Assembly (NCBI GenBank): GCA_005772895.1
Contig: SXIH01000023.1
Coordinates: 1 to 64,000, forward strand
DNA from: Bacteroidota bacterium
GTDB taxonomy: Bacteria > Bacteroidota > Bacteroidia > 2-12-FULL-35-15
DNA length: 64,000 nt
Direction of reading: 5' to 3'
The notes beneath the pieces were generated by a model, which ran no database searches, was not told where the DNA came from, and saw only the letters and a list, made by a program, of their open reading frames with translations. The position numbers were made by a program, and so were the translations under genes. Every line of letters begins with the position of its first letter. Position 1 is the first letter of the stretch. Below, piece by piece: positions 1 to 9,160 of the stretch.

Positions 1-1410
1 ACACCTAATCCTGTAAGTCCGGAAGTGGGTGAAGATGGAGTTGTAATTGTTCCTGTTCCACTAACAAGTGTCCAAGTTCCTGTTCCTGTAGTGGCAGTGT
101 TTCCGGCAAGTGTAGCTGTTGTTCCGCAAACACTTTGATCAGGACCAGCTGCAGACACTGTTGGTGCAGCAACACCAGTAATAGTTACTTGATCGGTAGT
201 TGAAGGACAAGGTGCATTTGCAATTGTCCATTGAAATACGTTTGCTCCAACACCTAATCCTGTAAGTCCGGAAGTGGGTGAAGATGGAGTTGTAATTGTT
301 CCTGTTCCACTAATTAAAGTCCAAGTTCCTGTTCCTGTAGCAGCAGTGTTTCCGGCAAGTGTAGCATTAGTTCCACAAACGCTTTGGTCAGGACCGGCTG
401 CAGATACTGTTGGTGCAGCAACTCCTGTAATAGTTACTTGATCAGTTGATGATGGACAAGGTGCATTTGCGATTGTCCATTGAAATACATTTGCTCCAAC
501 ACCCAATCCTGTAAGTCCGGAAGTTGGTGAAGAAGGTGTAGTGATTGTTCCTGTTCCACTTATTAATGTCCATGTTCCTGTTCCTGTAGCAGCAATGTTT
601 CCGGCAAGTGTAGCAGTAGTTCCGCAAACACTTTGATCAGGACCAGCTGCAGATACAGTTGGTGCAGCAACTCCTGTAATAGTTACTTGATCAGTAGAAG
701 AAGGACAAGGTGCATTTGCAATTGTCCATTGAAACACGTTTGCGCCAACTCCTAATGCAGTTACACCTGATGTTGGAGATGTTGGAGTTGTTATTATTCC
801 AGTTCCACTGACTAAGGTCCATATTCCAGTTCCAGTAGCAGCTGTATTTCCGGCAAGTGTCGCAGTAGTTCCACAAACACTCTGATCAGGTCCGGCTGCT
901 GCAGTTGTTGGTGCCGCAATTCCGGTAATAGTCACCTGATCTGTACTTGGTGCACAGGGTGCACTGGAAATTGTCCATTGAAAAACATTTGGACCAACTC
1001 CCAATCCGGTTATTCCTGATGTTGGTGATGAAGGTGTTGTAATTGTTCCTGCTCCGCTTACAAGTGTCCAGAGACCTGTTCCGGTTGTAGGTGTATTTCC
1101 GGCAAGCGTAGCGGTTGTTCCGCAAACTATCTGATCTGTTCCCGCAGCTGAAGTTGTTGGTCCACCTGTGCTGGTAATAGTAACTTGATCTGTTGAAGTT
1201 CCGCAAGGCGGATTAGAAATTGTCCATTGAAAAACATTTGCACCTAATCCAAGTGCTGTTACTGTTGAAGTTGGAGAAGTGGGAGTAGTGATGGTTCCTG
1301 ATCCACTTATTAAAGTCCAGGTTCCAGTTCCTGCTGTTGGAGTGTTACCAGCCAATGTAGCAGAAGTGGCACAAACGGTTTGATCGCCTCCGGCAGCAGA
1401 AGCTGTAGGT
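1..1410 (-). repeat. Tandem array of six 249-bp units encoding PKD-like domains
   Basis: The codons for the DQxVC motif recur near positions 1379, 1129, 880, 631, 382 and 133, a constant 249-bp (83-codon) step. The units nearest the left edge are the most alike: those starting near 2 and 251 share long identical runs. The units near 1129 and 1379 are more diverged. The array continues past the left edge. The in-frame period means unit gain or loss would change domain number without breaking the gene. Confidence 0.9.
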
Positions 1411-3254
1411 GATGTATTTACAGTAACGGTTACGGGAATTGTATATGTGCCCGGACAAAATCCTACATAATAAGTTGTTGTTGCAACTAAAACAGGAGTA
1501 GTAAAAGTTGCACCTGTTCCAAGAACAGTTCCTCCTGCTTGAGCGTTATACCATGTAACAGTTGCAGGAATACTTCCATTAATTGTTGCTGTTAATGTTG
1601 CAGTATTACCTGAGCAGATGGTTGCATTAGCTACAGAAATTGTATCAACTCTTACGATTGCTTGGTTGGTTAATCCTGCACCACCCATTGTAGCTCCATT
1701 TGGTAAAAATTCTGTAACATGAGGTGATTGTGAAATTCCGTTTACACCGCCTAATGATTGCTGAGAACCAGCAGGTGGTCCGCTAGTAACACCAATGTAT
1801 CCACCTCCGCCTCCACCTCCGGGACCTTCTGCTTCAGTCAATGGAAAAAATCCACTGGTATTTGCCAGTTGATGTCCCCCGGTTCCTCCATTTGCTTTTA
1901 TAAAAACACCTGAAACGTTTCCAACAGAATTAATTAAAATTGCCCCACCGCCACCAGCTCCGCCAGCAGCATCTCTGCCAGAATTAGTGCCTGTGTTGAG
2001 CGAACTTCCTCCATTCGCGCCATTCGAAATAATTGAATCGTTTCCACTTCCAGTTATTGTTCCGTAAGAAGTAATATAAATAATTCCTCCGCCAGCACCA
2101 CCAGCACCACCTTGTGCATTGTCTTGTTCGCCAGCACCACCACCACCACCTAAGAATATTCTTCCGGTAGAGTAATCCAATCCTCTTCCTCCTAATCCAC
2201 CTAAATTATATCTGTATGAACCGCCCCATGCATTTGTAAAACCTGGAGTTCCTGGTCCTAGTACTGTTGCATTTTGGTTGGAACTTGAAAAAGAATATCC
2301 TCCACGTCCTCCACCAGATGAGGTGGAAGCAGCAAATCCGGCAGATTCTAAATTCCATGCAGTTGTCCAAGCAGCTATTGTATTATTGGGATTTCCTTGT
2401 CCCGTCCATACAGGAGCCAGCGATGCATTGGCACCACCACCACCACCACAGTTCCAAACATTTCCTCCGCCTCCAGCATTGGCTGCAGCTCCTCTGCAAT
2501 ATCTTCCTCCATAAGGAGTATAATCTGCTTGATAGCCTGCAATACCTTCTCCTTTGTTTGTTCCAACATCTAAACTAATACATGAATATAATGTAGTAGT
2601 AGTTCTTCCTGTAGTTGTAAAAAGTGCACCACCTCTGAATCCTGTTCCTGTAGTGTTAATTTTTCCACCGGCCGTGATAGTTGTATTGCCATAAACTTCA
2701 ACTGCTAAAACTCCGCCAGTTGTACCATTCCAGCTTTGGCAAGTTAAAATTCCTGGCGATTGAATTAATAAAGTGTTGTAGCGAGGTATTCGTATGACTT
2801 GTACTCTTCCAGCTGCCGTGTAATTGTTGATGAGTCCACAATCCACTGTAATGGTTGTTGCACTTGGCACTGAGCTCACTTGGCAATATTCAAATCTTCC
2901 GGTGTTATTGTAGTTCGTAACACCTCCCCAAGTCGCATCATTTGGGTTACTGATAGTAGGAGTAAAAGCATCCGGAGCACCTAATATTGTAGTTCCTTGC
3001 ATCTGAATAATCATAATCAAATCTCCAGCAGCCAAAGTGTTTCCGGCTCCGAAACGAACATTGGCATTTAACCCGCTGGCACCTACCGTTATTGTTGTTG
3101 CTCCTATTGCGGCATCAGCAGTAAGAGTTGTATACTCATTTACAATTGTGCCTGCAGCATTTACAATTCTGTTTCCATCAATGCCTCTTTGTGCATATGA
3201 TAGAGATGATGTTATGCAAAAAATAAAAAATAAAAGACGTTGGGTTCTTTTCAT
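1..3254 (-). CDS. Giant secreted repeat protein, glycine-rich plus Ig-like and PKD-like repeats (3' end cut off)
   Basis: The frame opens at ATG 3254 and stays open to the left edge, giving 1084 visible codons without a stop; the C-terminus lies outside the window. Residues 1-21 are a signal peptide ending near SYA-Q. Residues about 60-540 contain several glycine runs (near 261, 375, 430 and 478) of the kind seen in large Bacteroidota surface proteins. Residues about 540-605 resemble the Ig-like domain common in T9SS cargo (ICSGNTATL, then TTYYV). From about residue 610 come six PKD-like units of 83 residues, each with a DQxVC motif, a GTGxWTL stretch and an NVFQWTI strand. By family analogy it is a T9SS-exported adhesin or surface-layer protein, but the sorting domain that would prove this is not visible. 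Frame and start are secure; function is inferred. Confidence 0.85.
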   Translation of the reverse strand, partial: MKRTQRLLFFIFCITSSLSYAQRGIDGNRIVNAAGTIVNEYTTLTADAAIGATTITVGASGLNANVRFGAGNTLAAGDLIMIIQMQGTTILGAPDAFTPTISNPNDATWGGVTNYNNTGRFEYCQVSSVPSATTITVDCGLINNYTAAGRVQVIRIPRYNTLLIQSPGILTCQSWNGTTGGVLAVEVYGNTTITAGGKINTTGTGFRGGALFTTTGRTTTTLYSCISLDVGTNKGEGIAGYQADYTPYGGRYCRGAAANAGGGGNVWNCGGGGGANASLAPVWTGQGNPNNTIAAWTTAWNLESAGFAASTSSGGGRGGYSFSSSNQNATVLGPGTPGFTNAWGGSYRYNLGGLGGRGLDYSTGRIFLGGGGGAGEQDNAQGGAGGAGGGIIYITSYGTITGSGNDSIISNGANGGSSLNTGTNSGRDAAGGAGGGGAILINSVGNVSGVFIKANGGTGGHQLANTSGFFPLTEAEGPGGGGGGGYIGVTSGPPAGSQQSLGGVNGISQSPHVTEFLPNGATMGGAGLTNQAIVRVDTISVANATICSGNTATLTATINGSIPATVTWYNAQAGGTVLGTGATFTTPVLVATTTYYVGFCPGTYTIPVTVTVNTSPTASAAGGDQTVCATSATLAGNTPTAGTGTWTLISGSGTITTPTSPTSTVTALGLGANVFQWTISNPPCGTSTDQVTITSTGGPTTSAAGTDQIVCGTTATLAGNTPTTGTGLWTLVSGAGTITTPSSPTSGITGLGVGPNVFQWTISSAPCAPSTDQVTITGIAAPTTAAAGPDQSVCGTTATLAGNTAATGTGIWTLVSGTGIITTPTSPTSGVTALGVGANVFQWTIANAPCPSSTDQVTITGVAAPTVSAAGPDQSVCGTTATLAGNIAATGTGTWTLISGTGTITTPSSPTSGLTGLGVGANVFQWTIANAPCPSSTDQVTITGVAAPTVSAAGPDQSVCGTNATLAGNTAATGTGTWTLISGTGTITTPSSPTSGLTGLGVGANVFQWTIANAPCPSTTDQVTITGVAAPTVSAAGPDQSVCGTTATLAGNTATTGTGTWTLVSGTGTITTPSSPTSGLTGLG

Positions 3255-3380
3255 GCTAATAAAATAAATAAGCTGTTATGACTAAAATGTACACCCAAAA
3301 TGAAAGGATGTGATGTTAAAATTTTAGCCAATGTAAAAGAATTTAGTGGGATTTCCAATAATCCCATAATGTTCTTTATA

Positions 3381-4631
3381 TCAGACGCTTATTTCTTTAA
3401 AAGGGTTGCGTGGAATCCACTCGGAAGGCTTTAAATAATCAACAAAAGGTTTGATTATCCGGTTGGATAAAGGGTTGCGGTGACGGATATAGCAGGTTAG
3501 CTCCACAGCTTCTGCTCCCAATGTGCTTTTAATCTCAGATGCTGTTCTTCCTAAAAAGAGGTGTTTAGCATTTTTATGGAGGCTATCTTTCACATAATCG
3601 TATAAAATGTTTTGGTATAATTCCAATTCTTTGTTGATGGAATAATCCAAACCTACGAAATGTGCTTCAATTTCATTTTCTAAAATAAATGTGCTTCTGA
3701 AGCCAATTAGTTTTTGTTCATGATAATATCCTACAAAATTAAATTTATCACCTAACACATTTTTCATTTCTGCAAAATAAGAAGGAGTAAGAGTTGCCAT
3801 TCTGAATTTTGCTTTTAAATGAACATTGTTGTATAATTTAAGAAGTTGTTTTGAATTTTCTTTTATGTCGTCTACAGAAAAATTTTTCCGCTCAATTTCG
3901 GTTCCTTTTTTTACAATATTTTTTGCTCTGTTGCGGTATTTTTTGCTCATCGCATTTAAATATTCATCAAATGTATTCCAATGTATATCCAATACCATAT
4001 TAGGTTCTACTAGGAAATCGTGATATTTGTATTCGCTGAATTCATTAGTGTGTTTTACCGATGAAGAATAAAAATCTTTTACCAATACAACGGCTATTTT
4101 ACCTCTCAGTTTTTCAGCATCACTTATGCGTGAAATTACATCAGCCAAGGCATTCACTAAATCTGTTTTGTCTACTTCAGGAAGGCAAGTAAATCCATGT
4201 TCTCCACTTACAAATGCATTTCCACAAATCAATAAGCGCATATTTATTCTGTCAGCACTTTTTATTAAATGATTGGTTAAATATTTTTTCAGGTAATTTG
4301 TAATAACGCAGGAAAATTCATTTTCAGGTGGTTCCACAACATTGCTCCCAAAACTATCTGAAGAAAAATCAATCACCTGGAAATAAGCAATGGCAACAGG
4401 TTTGCTTGAATCGTAGATAATGACATAATGAAAATTCATATTGTCGGGACGCTCATTTTCTAAAACACTTAAAAAAGGCAGCTGTAAAAATTCACTTCCA
4501 TGAACCACAATCTTATTCCAATGTTCGGTATTTATCATTGAAACCGAATCGTAAACAGCAAATGCAAAATCAGCAGTTTTCTTTCCCGCTGATTTTTTTT
4601 TGTTTGATATTTTAGAACACGAAATAAGCAT
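3381..4631 (-). CDS. FemAB/GNAT-fold acyltransferase-like protein
   Basis: A 416-residue cytoplasmic protein with no signal peptide. Residues about 215-380 look like the acyl-transferase half of FemAB, BioF2-like or DUF482 proteins: a basic helix (KKYRNRAKNIVKKG), then strands FVGYY and LIGFRS, then a VGLDY strand before a helix and the LFLGRTASEIK segment. These families transfer amino acids or acyl groups to cell-wall precursors or other amines. The substrate cannot be read from sequence. The gene starts 11 nt after the DUF885 peptidase gene on the same strand, so the two are probably co-transcribed. The first about 30 residues are polar and lysine-rich, so the true start could lie slightly downstream. 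Confidence 0.6.
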   Translation of the reverse strand: MLISCSKISNKKKSAGKKTADFAFAVYDSVSMINTEHWNKIVVHGSEFLQLPFLSVLENERPDNMNFHYVIIYDSSKPVAIAYFQVIDFSSDSFGSNVVEPPENEFSCVITNYLKKYLTNHLIKSADRINMRLLICGNAFVSGEHGFTCLPEVDKTDLVNALADVISRISDAEKLRGKIAVVLVKDFYSSSVKHTNEFSEYKYHDFLVEPNMVLDIHWNTFDEYLNAMSKKYRNRAKNIVKKGTEIERKNFSVDDIKENSKQLLKLYNNVHLKAKFRMATLTPSYFAEMKNVLGDKFNFVGYYHEQKLIGFRSTFILENEIEAHFVGLDYSINKELELYQNILYDYVKDSLHKNAKHLFLGRTASEIKSTLGAEAVELTCYIRHRNPLSNRIIKPFVDYLKPSEWIPRNPFKEISV

Positions 4632-4642
4632 ACTTATAAATA

Positions 4643-6430
4643 TTATTTTGATGATTTGTCCATTTCTGATAACATCAATTCCTTAATGTATTTAACCGGA
4701 GCGCTACCATAACTTAAAAATTTCTCGTGAAATTGTTTTAAGTTAAACTTGTCGCCTTGTTGCTTTTTTAATTCTTCTCTGAAGTCGTAAATTTCTGTAT
4801 ACCCGCTAAAATACGAACATAATTGAACTTGTGTTACGGAAACTCTTCTCCATTTTCCTTCTGCTTCTGCATTTTGTTGAAATGCTTCATTGATTAACAA
4901 ATTTAAAGCATCGTCTTTACTCATTTCTTTGGTGTGTACGCTGTAATCTAAAATGGTGTTACAAGTTGTGCGCAAATTCCATTTGTAATACATCAACCAC
5001 ATTTCATCACTGTTTTCATAACCACTTTCTAACATCATGCGTTCTGTATAAACAGCCCAACCTTCTACCATTGCTCCATTTCCAAATATTGCTTTTATTA
5101 AACTTGGCGACTGGTTGCTGTATACTAATTGAGTATAATGACCCGGAATGGCTTCGTGAATATTTAAAATCTGTAAGATATAATGATTGTATTCTCTCAA
5201 ATAACTTTCTGCTCTGTCTTTATCCCAACTGGCTAAACTCCCAACATTGTAATAGGTGTTTCCGTTTTTATCGTACGGACCAGGTGCTGAAATGGATGCC
5301 CCAGCAACACCCGCCATGTAATCAGGTTCTTTTCTTACAACTAGCGGTTTGCTTGGGTCAATGTAAATTAAATCTTTTTGTTTGATGAATTCAACCAACT
5401 CAGGCAGTTGTTTTTCGATGGATGATTGAAATTCGTTTGGCTTTGTATGTTTCTCAGAAATTTTATCAATCACTTGTTTAATGAGCACTAATTTATCAGT
5501 TGGTTTTTCTGTTTTGTTCATGTGCTTTTCTTCTGGGTTCAGATACTTGTCCCAAAGTTTGTCAGCCAACTCAAACATTTTTTCATGCAATTCTTTTTTG
5601 CGGGCCAATGCTTTTTCATAAACTACATCAGCTGTATAACCACTTTGTATATCGAATTCAAACTTTTTAGAGTATAAGTCTTTTCCTAATCTGAAACTTC
5701 TGGGTGCTTTGTTATCCAATTTTTCCAACCAATCTGCAAAATCTTTCATGGCTGCAACAGCTTGTTTAGCGGTTGCTTCAATGGATTGTTTTTCATGCTC
5801 ACCAAATTTTACTTTGTTTAATGCTTCATGCAGATCAGTTTCAAAAACAGAAATACCACCTAAGTTTTGTTCTATTGCTAATTGTGTATGTTCTAAAGTT
5901 GGATTTTTAATGTTCTTTTTTGCTGCTTCGTAATAAGAAGGAATATTGGTCATTTTTAAGTAGAAGTTACGCAAACGAACATCTAATGAATCGTAATTAC
6001 CTGCTAAAATTTCTGCAAAAGCACCTGAAACATTGTATTCAGTGGGATTCCATTCGTAAGATTTTTGTTCATTGATTGCCCATTCAGTTGATTTTAACTG
6101 ATTCTCAATCATGTAATAATCTGTTTTATTATTATCTGATAAACCATTGATGTCAAACAATTTTAATGAATCTAAATTAGCTTTTGCGAAGGCCAATTCT
6201 TTTGCACGGGCAACATCATTTGGGATAACCAATATGCTGTCGTATTTGTGATAACCTTGTGAACTTGCCCAACCCGGATATACTTTCCAAAGGTTTTCGA
6301 TAAACTGTTCTTTGTATTTATCAAATTGAGGATTCATATCCACAATGGTTTTTGTTTCTGTAGTTTTGGAGTCGCCTCCGCAAGATGCTATTGAAATACA
6401 AACGATGGATGCTAAAAATGACTTTTTCAT
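4643..6430 (-). CDS. DUF885 family lipoprotein, probable zinc metallopeptidase
   Basis: A 595-residue protein with a lipoprotein signal (ISIASC, lipid-modified Cys at about residue 17), so it is expected to be membrane-anchored. HEAIPGH at residues 425-431 matches the HExxxGH zinc site that defines the DUF885 family. Conserved surroundings include PGPYDKNG and EGWAVYTERM, whose Glu probably helps bind metal. Family members are putative carboxypeptidase-like or dipeptidase-like enzymes with few characterised examples. Length is normal for the family. It is divergent from a prolyl oligopeptidase lipoprotein gene across a 169-bp gap, and the FemAB-like gene follows it by 11 nt. Family assignment is firm; substrate is unknown. 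Confidence 0.85.
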   Translation of the reverse strand: MKKSFLASIVCISIASCGGDSKTTETKTIVDMNPQFDKYKEQFIENLWKVYPGWASSQGYHKYDSILVIPNDVARAKELAFAKANLDSLKLFDINGLSDNNKTDYYMIENQLKSTEWAINEQKSYEWNPTEYNVSGAFAEILAGNYDSLDVRLRNFYLKMTNIPSYYEAAKKNIKNPTLEHTQLAIEQNLGGISVFETDLHEALNKVKFGEHEKQSIEATAKQAVAAMKDFADWLEKLDNKAPRSFRLGKDLYSKKFEFDIQSGYTADVVYEKALARKKELHEKMFELADKLWDKYLNPEEKHMNKTEKPTDKLVLIKQVIDKISEKHTKPNEFQSSIEKQLPELVEFIKQKDLIYIDPSKPLVVRKEPDYMAGVAGASISAPGPYDKNGNTYYNVGSLASWDKDRAESYLREYNHYILQILNIHEAIPGHYTQLVYSNQSPSLIKAIFGNGAMVEGWAVYTERMMLESGYENSDEMWLMYYKWNLRTTCNTILDYSVHTKEMSKDDALNLLINEAFQQNAEAEGKWRRVSVTQVQLCSYFSGYTEIYDFREELKKQQGDKFNLKQFHEKFLSYGSAPVKYIKELMLSEMDKSSK

Positions 6431-6574
6431 TGATTGAATTTTGGAAGGTTAAAGGTAATTATTTTTGACCTATAATTTGAATCTTAACAGAAAATAACAT
6501 TTCATTATAATAACTCCACTCATCCTCCCTTTCAGCCACTAATCATTTTATAAATATACACTCATTAATTTCCC

Positions 6575-6582
6575 TATTTTTG
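6575..6582 (+). promoter_or_regulatory. Candidate -7 box of a Bacteroidota promoter
   Basis: TATTTTTG fits the Bacteroidota -7 consensus TAnnTTTG and lies 17 nt before the start of the prolyl oligopeptidase gene. No good TTTG is present at the -33 position, so the call is tentative. Confidence 0.35.
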
Positions 6583-6599
6583 ATAAAAATATCTCAATT

Positions 6600-8723
6600 A
6601 TGTACAAAAAATTATCCCCGATTATTTTGCTAACTATTTTCACTGCATGTGGTGGTGGCGAAGAAAAAGTTGAACAAGCAAAAATGAATTATCCGGTAAC
6701 CCGTAAAATAGATTCTGTTGATACATACTTCGGAACTAACATTTCTGATCCTTATCGTTGGTTAGAAGATGACCGCTCGGCTGAAACGGGTGAATGGGTG
6801 AAAGCTCAGAATAAAGTGACTTTCGATTATTTGGCAACTATTCCTTACAGAGATAAAGTAAAAGAACGTCTGACTAAGATTTGGAATTTCGCAAAAGTAA
6901 GTGCACCTTTTAAAAAAGGGAAAAATTATTTCTTCTATAAAAACGATGGAATCCAAAATCAAAGTGTGTTATATGTTCAAGAAGGATTGGATGGAAAGTC
7001 AAGAGTGCTTCTTGATCCAAATACTTTAGCAGCCGATGGTACAGTTTCTTTGGGTGGAATGGGTATAAGCAAAAACGGAAAATATTTAGCGTATAGTATT
7101 AATCGTGCAGGAAGTGATTGGAGTGAGATTTATGCTATGGAAATTGAAACCGGAAAAAAATTACCCGATGAAATTAAATGGGTAAAGTTTTCAGATATTT
7201 CCTGGAAAGGTGATGGATTTTATTACAGTGCTTATGATGCACCAAAAGGTGGAAGTGAACTTTCTAATAAAAATGAATTCCACAAAGTTTATTATCATAA
7301 GTTGGGTGATGCTCAAAGTAAAGATGCTTTGATTTATGAAGACAAGCAACATCCATTGAGAAATTTTTCTGCCGGAATTTCGGAAGATGAAAAGTTATTA
7401 ATGCTGTATGGCTCTGAATCTACCAGCGGTTCCTCACTTGCAGTGAAAGAATTGGATAAACCAAAATCCGAATTTATTACACTGGTGAATAATTTCGATA
7501 ATAATTACAGTGTCATTCACAATGAAGGAAGTAAACTTTATGTCGTTACGGATAAAGGAGCACCGAAATATCAATTATTAGAAATTGATATTCATGGAAA
7601 ACCGGATTATGAAAACTGGAAAAAACTTATTCCGGAGTCAAGCGATTTGTTAGAAAGCGTTTCCTTAGCTAACGGAAAATTTGTAGCAAAGTATTTGAAA
7701 GACGTAACAACCCGTTTGTATGTATATGATATGACCGGAAAAAAGGAAAACGAAATTGTTTTACCCGGTCTTTGCAAAGTAGATGCGTTTGACAGCGATA
7801 AAGACGATAGTCTGGCATTCTTTTCCTACAAAACATTTACTGCACCTGATGTTGTTTACAAATACAATATGGTGACAAGTAAAATGACAGTTTGGTTCAA
7901 ACCTGAAATCGATTTTAAATCAGATGACTTTGAAACCAAGCAAGTGTTTTATACCAGCAAAGACGGAACAAAAGTTCCCATGTTTATCACACATAAAAAA
8001 GGAATTGTGCTGGATGGAACAAATCCATGTTTCCTTTTCGGATATGGTGGATTTAATTCTTATTATTCACCCGAATTCAGAATTGACAGAGCAGTGTTTT
8101 TAGAGAATGGTGGAATTTATGCAATCCCGGGATTGCGCGGTGGTGGTGATTATGGGGAAGACTGGCATAAAGCCGGAACAAAATGTCAAAAGCAAAATGT
8201 ATTTGACGATTTTATTGCAGCTGCTGAATATCTGATAAAAGAAAAATATACATCCTCTGCAAAACTTGCAATTCATGGTCGTTCAAACGGAGGATTATTG
8301 GTTGGTGCAGTGATGACTCAACGACCAGATTTAGCAAAAGTTGCTATTCCTACAGTTGGCGTTTTGGACATGTTGCGTTTTCATAAATTTACTATTGGTT
8401 GGGCGTGGACAACGGATTATGGTTCAAGTGCAAACAAAGATGAATTTGATTGTATCATAAAATATTCTCCTTTGCACAACGTTAAGGAAGTTGAATATCC
8501 TGCAACATTAGTTACAACGGGTGATCATGATGACAGAGTAGTGCCTGCACATTCATTTAAGTTTATTGCTACTTTACAGGAAAAACAAAAAGGTTCAAAT
8601 CCGGTTTTAGTCCGTATCGATACAAATGCGGGTCACGGAGCCGGGAAACCTACTTCTAAACAAATTGAAGAGTATGCAGATATCTGGAGTTTTGTATTTT
8701 ATAATTTAGGAATGAAATATTAA
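6600..8723 (+). CDS. Prolyl oligopeptidase family (S9A) lipoprotein
   Basis: A 707-residue serine peptidase expected to cut short peptides after proline. A lipobox (IFTAC) gives a lipid-anchored Cys near residue 17, so the enzyme is exported. The N-terminal half carries the seven-bladed propeller typical of S9A, beginning with the family signature DPYRWLED. The C-terminal alpha/beta-hydrolase domain has the nucleophile Ser562 in GRSNGG (GGSNGG is more usual), Asp644 in GDHDDRVVP, and His679 in NAGHGAGK, all with correct spacing. Length is that of the family. It diverges from the DUF885 peptidase gene, and a DUF1801 gene starts 5 nt after its stop. High confidence in family; natural substrate inferred. 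Confidence 0.93.
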   Translation: MYKKLSPIILLTIFTACGGGEEKVEQAKMNYPVTRKIDSVDTYFGTNISDPYRWLEDDRSAETGEWVKAQNKVTFDYLATIPYRDKVKERLTKIWNFAKVSAPFKKGKNYFFYKNDGIQNQSVLYVQEGLDGKSRVLLDPNTLAADGTVSLGGMGISKNGKYLAYSINRAGSDWSEIYAMEIETGKKLPDEIKWVKFSDISWKGDGFYYSAYDAPKGGSELSNKNEFHKVYYHKLGDAQSKDALIYEDKQHPLRNFSAGISEDEKLLMLYGSESTSGSSLAVKELDKPKSEFITLVNNFDNNYSVIHNEGSKLYVVTDKGAPKYQLLEIDIHGKPDYENWKKLIPESSDLLESVSLANGKFVAKYLKDVTTRLYVYDMTGKKENEIVLPGLCKVDAFDSDKDDSLAFFSYKTFTAPDVVYKYNMVTSKMTVWFKPEIDFKSDDFETKQVFYTSKDGTKVPMFITHKKGIVLDGTNPCFLFGYGGFNSYYSPEFRIDRAVFLENGGIYAIPGLRGGGDYGEDWHKAGTKCQKQNVFDDFIAAAEYLIKEKYTSSAKLAIHGRSNGGLLVGAVMTQRPDLAKVAIPTVGVLDMLRFHKFTIGWAWTTDYGSSANKDEFDCIIKYSPLHNVKEVEYPATLVTTGDHDDRVVPAHSFKFIATLQEKQKGSNPVLVRIDTNAGHGAGKPTSKQIEEYADIWSFVFYNLGMKY

Positions 8724-8728
8724 TTTCT

Positions 8729-9139
8729 ATGGCAAAAGCAATAATTAAAACAACTCAAAATGAAGCCAGTGTTGATGATTTTATTAATGCCGTAGCTGAT
8801 GAACAAAAACGCAAAGATAGTTTTGTGGTTTTAAAGATGATGAAGCAAGCTATCAAACTAGAACCAAAAATGTGGGGAGGTTCTTTGATTGGTTTTGGAA
8901 AAGTTACTATGAAGTCGCCCGCAACCGGCAGAGAGGTGGATTGGTTCCAATTAGGTTTTTCTCCACGTAAGGCAAATCTCTCTTTGTATTTAGGACTCAA
9001 TATTCAAGCTCAGGCTCCTCTTTTAAAAAAATTAGGAAAACATAAAACCGGAGTAGGTTGTTTATATATCAACAAGCTAGAAGATGTTGATTTGGCCGTT
9101 CTGAAAGAGATGATTGCAAATTCATTGAAGAAAAAATAA
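8729..9139 (+). CDS. DUF1801 (YdhG-like) domain protein
   Basis: A 136-residue soluble protein without signal peptide that is all one DUF1801 domain. Visible family features are the N-terminal SVDDFINAV helix, MWGGSLIGFG in the middle, SPRKANLSLYLG and the C-terminal GVGCLYINKLEDVD segment. The fold is known for YdhG/CyaY-like proteins, but a biochemical role is not established. It begins 5 nt after the prolyl oligopeptidase stop and is followed 21 nt later by the muramidase gene, so a short operon is likely without implying a shared pathway. Confidence 0.85.
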   Translation: MAKAIIKTTQNEASVDDFINAVADEQKRKDSFVVLKMMKQAIKLEPKMWGGSLIGFGKVTMKSPATGREVDWFQLGFSPRKANLSLYLGLNIQAQAPLLKKLGKHKTGVGCLYINKLEDVDLAVLKEMIANSLKKK

Positions 9140-9160
9140 TTTCCATTCGATATTTATTAA

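Noticed and set aside
442-1206. Three minus-strand frames rich in Asn, Arg and Tyr
   Set aside because: Each is an alternative frame of the PKD-like repeats, and their regular spacing follows the repeat period. The true frame is the one that runs from 3254 to the edge.
2267-2578. Plus-strand frames of 78-103 codons with runs of His or Pro
   Set aside because: They are the complement of glycine codons in the minus-strand surface protein; no signal, start support or neighbour logic.
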